From: JALYQB01 sp035640155
Lineage (GTDB): Bacteria > Actinomycetota > Actinomycetes > Mycobacteriales > Pseudonocardiaceae
Direction: 5' to 3'
Length of the DNA stretch: 8,363 bases
NCBI GenBank assembly: GCA_035640155.1
Contig: DASQWR010000004.1
Coordinates: 1 to 8,363, forward strand
The notes beneath the pieces are model-generated. The model ran no database searches. It worked only from the letters and a program-made list of their open reading frames with translations, and was not told the DNA's origin. A program made the position numbers and the translations under genes. The first letter of the stretch is position 1, and every line of letters begins with the position of its first letter. Positions 7,617-8,363 of the stretch are shown one piece after another.

Positions 7617-7634
7617 GGGTCTGGACCGAGACCC
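7617..7634. promoter_or_regulatory. 6-bp inverted repeat in the divergent spacer
   Basis: GGGTCT (7617-7622), spacer GGACCG, AGACCC (7629-7634) is a perfect dyad 112 bp before the 110-residue gene. It follows a relatively AT-rich patch (TCTAGAGGATCTATTCC, about 7598-7614), which may hold a promoter. No standard -35/-10 pair is evident. Confidence 0.3.
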
Positions 7635-7645
7635 ACGAGTGATCG

Positions 7646-7664
7646 GGCCGCGGGGGACGCGGCC
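7646..7664 (+). promoter_or_regulatory. 7-bp perfect hairpin in the 5' region of the 110-residue gene
   Basis: GGCCGCG (7646-7652), loop GGGGA, CGCGGCC (7658-7664) is a perfect GC stem about 80 bases before the start codon at 7746. It is likely part of the transcript leader if the promoter is in the AT-rich patch near 7600. Its function is unknown. Confidence 0.35.
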
Positions 7665-7733
7665 ACGGAGGTATGCCCCACGGGATGACTGCGTCCCTAC
7701 GCCACATCACCGCCCACCCCGTCTGGGACGACT

Positions 7734-7740
7734 GAGGGAG
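7734..7740 (+). promoter_or_regulatory. Shine-Dalgarno sequence of the 110-residue gene
   Basis: GAGGGAG stands 5 bases before ATG 7746. It is the main support for this start and for the gene being real, because the protein has no recognisable family. Confidence 0.6.
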
Positions 7741-7745
7741 CAACC

Positions 7746-8078
7746 ATGCCCGCCAAGCGAACCGGCCGTGGATCACGCTATCCGCAGCCTGACACGGCCG
7801 GCCCCGCAGACACCGACGATCTCGACGTCCGCGTCTTGTCTGCACCTCCTGCGGTGTCGGAACCGGATCCGTGCACCGGAACCACCATCGCTGCGGTAGT
7901 GCGACCCGATCAGCCCGCGCTGGCCGGACCGCTGCAACTGGCCACCCGATCCGCGTGTCGAGACGTTCTTGCTCACCGCTCCCGGGGCACGGTTGTGGAG
8001 GTCACCCACGATCTTGACACGGGTCAGCGCGCCTACCACTGGACCGATCCGACCGTGCTGCATCCCCCGGCCGATTGA
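7746..8078 (+). CDS. Hypothetical 110-residue protein
   Basis: I do not recognise this protein. The ATG at 7746 has a strong ribosome-binding site, GAGGGAG (7734-7740), 5 bases upstream, which is the best reason to believe it is translated. Residues 1-25 are basic then Pro/Asp-rich and probably disordered. Residues about 65-108 look more ordered (LATRSACRDVLAHRSRGTVV, then EVTHDLDTGQRAYHWTDP), ending in two short strand-like segments. There is no signal peptide, membrane segment or zinc motif. Third codon positions are less GC-rich than in secA or the P450 (CGA, GAT, CTT, GTT, TCA occur), suggesting a recently acquired or weakly expressed gene. It is divergent from the methyltransferase gene. 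A perfect hairpin begins 8 bases after its stop, then a second small gene starts on the same strand. Confidence 0.6.
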   Translation: MPAKRTGRGSRYPQPDTAGPADTDDLDVRVLSAPPAVSEPDPCTGTTIAAVVRPDQPALAGPLQLATRSACRDVLAHRSRGTVVEVTHDLDTGQRAYHWTDPTVLHPPAD

Positions 8079-8086
8079 CCGGTTAA

Positions 8087-8113
8087 CCCGTACCGCCTGG
8101 CAGGCGGTACGGG
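8087..8113 (+). terminator. Perfect 12-bp hairpin after the 110-residue gene
   Basis: CCCGTACCGCCT (8087-8098), loop GGC, AGGCGGTACGGG (8102-8113) is the strongest short-loop hairpin in the window. It starts 8 bases after the TGA at 8076-8078. The position fits a terminator, but no T-run follows and another same-strand gene starts 103 bases later, so it may instead be an attenuator or a processing stem. Confidence 0.6.
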
Positions 8114-8216
8114 GCCCGGGCGCGCTGGTTCCGGTAACCGAGGGGGTATCTCCCCAGGGGTGCACCGCCGTGCGGGGGGCAAAGGATCCCAACTACACCG
8201 GGAAGGGGTGGATCAC
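8114..8216 (+). promoter_or_regulatory. Structured G/C-rich leader of the right-edge gene
   Basis: The 103 bases before ATG 8217 contain several short perfect stems in a row: GGTT/AACC (about 8127-8139), GGGG-TATCT-CCCC (8143-8155), CCCC-A-GGGG (8152-8160) and GCAC-CGCC-GTGC (8162-8173). The GGGG at 8143, CCCC at 8152 and GGGG at 8157 can pair in mutually exclusive ways, as in switching leaders. It does not match a riboswitch class I can recognise. GGAAGGGG (8201-8208) ends the leader as the ribosome-binding site. Confidence 0.3.
8201..8208 (+). promoter_or_regulatory. Shine-Dalgarno sequence deciding the right-edge gene start
   Basis: GGAAGGGG is followed 8 bases later by ATG 8217. The frame is also open upstream, with a GTG at 8208, but that GTG overlaps the purine run and cannot use it, so ATG 8217 is preferred. 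Confidence 0.55.
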
Positions 8217-8363
8217 ATGAGACCTGATCAGCGCACCGCGATCGACCATATTATTGCCGGATTCGACACCTCGGGGTCACGGCAGCGGGACCGCCTCGCC
8301 AGCACGTTCAGATCAGACGAGCGGATGGAAGAAATCTTGTCCTGGCAGATGTCGGACCCGGCT
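8217..8363 (+). CDS. Hypothetical protein, N-terminal 49 residues (cut by window edge)
   Basis: An open frame with a good ribosome-binding site continues past the end of the window. The visible part starts MRPDQRTAIDHIIAGFDTSG and goes on through a charged, probably helical segment (SRQRDRLASTFRSDERMEEI) to LSWQMSDPA. I recognise no family. It uses codons rare in the left part of the window (AGA, ATT twice in a row, CAT, TTG), and the local base composition is less GC-rich, which hints at transfer or a mobile-element origin. It lies downstream of the 110-residue gene on the same strand, separated by a hairpin and a structured leader. Confidence 0.55.
   Translation, partial: MRPDQRTAIDHIIAGFDTSGSRQRDRLASTFRSDERMEEILSWQMSDPA

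Noticed and set aside
8076..8113. TGA of the 110-residue gene followed by a strong hairpin in a frame that stays open to the window end, suggesting UGA recoding (selenocysteine or readthrough)
   Set aside because: The hairpin has a 3-base loop and no SECIS-like features, the residues after the TGA are low complexity, and the second gene has its own good ribosome-binding site.
8142..8147. GGGTAT near 8144 as a SigB/SigF-type -10 element
   Set aside because: The expected GTTT-type -35 element is not present at 14-16 bases upstream; the GGTTCC at 8127 is too close.
7969..8220. Frame ending in an ATGA overlap with the right-edge gene, containing CTAVRGAKDPN, faintly like the VRDSKDP of DUF397 proteins
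   Set aside because: Its only start is a TTG without a ribosome-binding site inside the 110-residue gene, it crosses the perfect hairpin at 8087-8113, and the flanking residues of DUF397 are missing.

Overview
The base composition (very GC-rich, strong G/C bias at third codon positions) and the gene set point to a high-GC actinobacterium. The order comF - hpf - secA - Rv3235-family gene resembles the secA1 neighbourhood of mycobacteria and related Actinomycetota. Placement near Pseudonocardiaceae is my inference from general protein character, not a computed result.

Layout, left to right. (1) 1-302: C-terminal part of a ComF-family phosphoribosyltransferase cut by the window edge. (2) 303-492: leader region of the next gene, with a 13-bp tandem repeat, two short perfect hairpins, a possible 8-codon leader peptide and a duplicated Shine-Dalgarno string. 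(3) 493-1152: long-form ribosome hibernation promoting factor (hpf), followed by a strong hairpin at 1174-1226. (4) 1391-4276: complete secA, with all ATPase motifs and the C-terminal zinc finger. (5) 4290-4817, minus strand: Rv3235/DUF6459-family protein, convergent with secA. (6) 4818-5379: 562 bp without a gene, between divergent genes. It holds a 50-bp direct repeat in two copies and several strong inverted repeats. (7) 5380-6564: complete cytochrome P450 with no redox partner gene in view. (8) 6624-7469, minus strand: SpoU/TrmH-family 2'-O-ribose RNA methyltransferase. (9) 7470-8363: less conserved territory with a 110-residue orphan protein, a perfect 12-bp hairpin, a G/C-structured leader and the start of a second unrecognised gene that runs off the right edge and looks less GC-rich.

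Functionally, the left half is conserved housekeeping: ribosome dormancy (HPF) and Sec protein export (SecA). The right half looks mosaic: an orphan P450 and an rRNA/tRNA methyltransferase lie beyond the conserved block, then two small orphan genes. I did not find a convincing new multi-gene system. The observations most worth a second look are the duplicated element upstream of the Rv3235-family gene, the layered hpf leader, the hairpins upstream of the P450, and the orphan gene pair with its structured spacer at the right edge.
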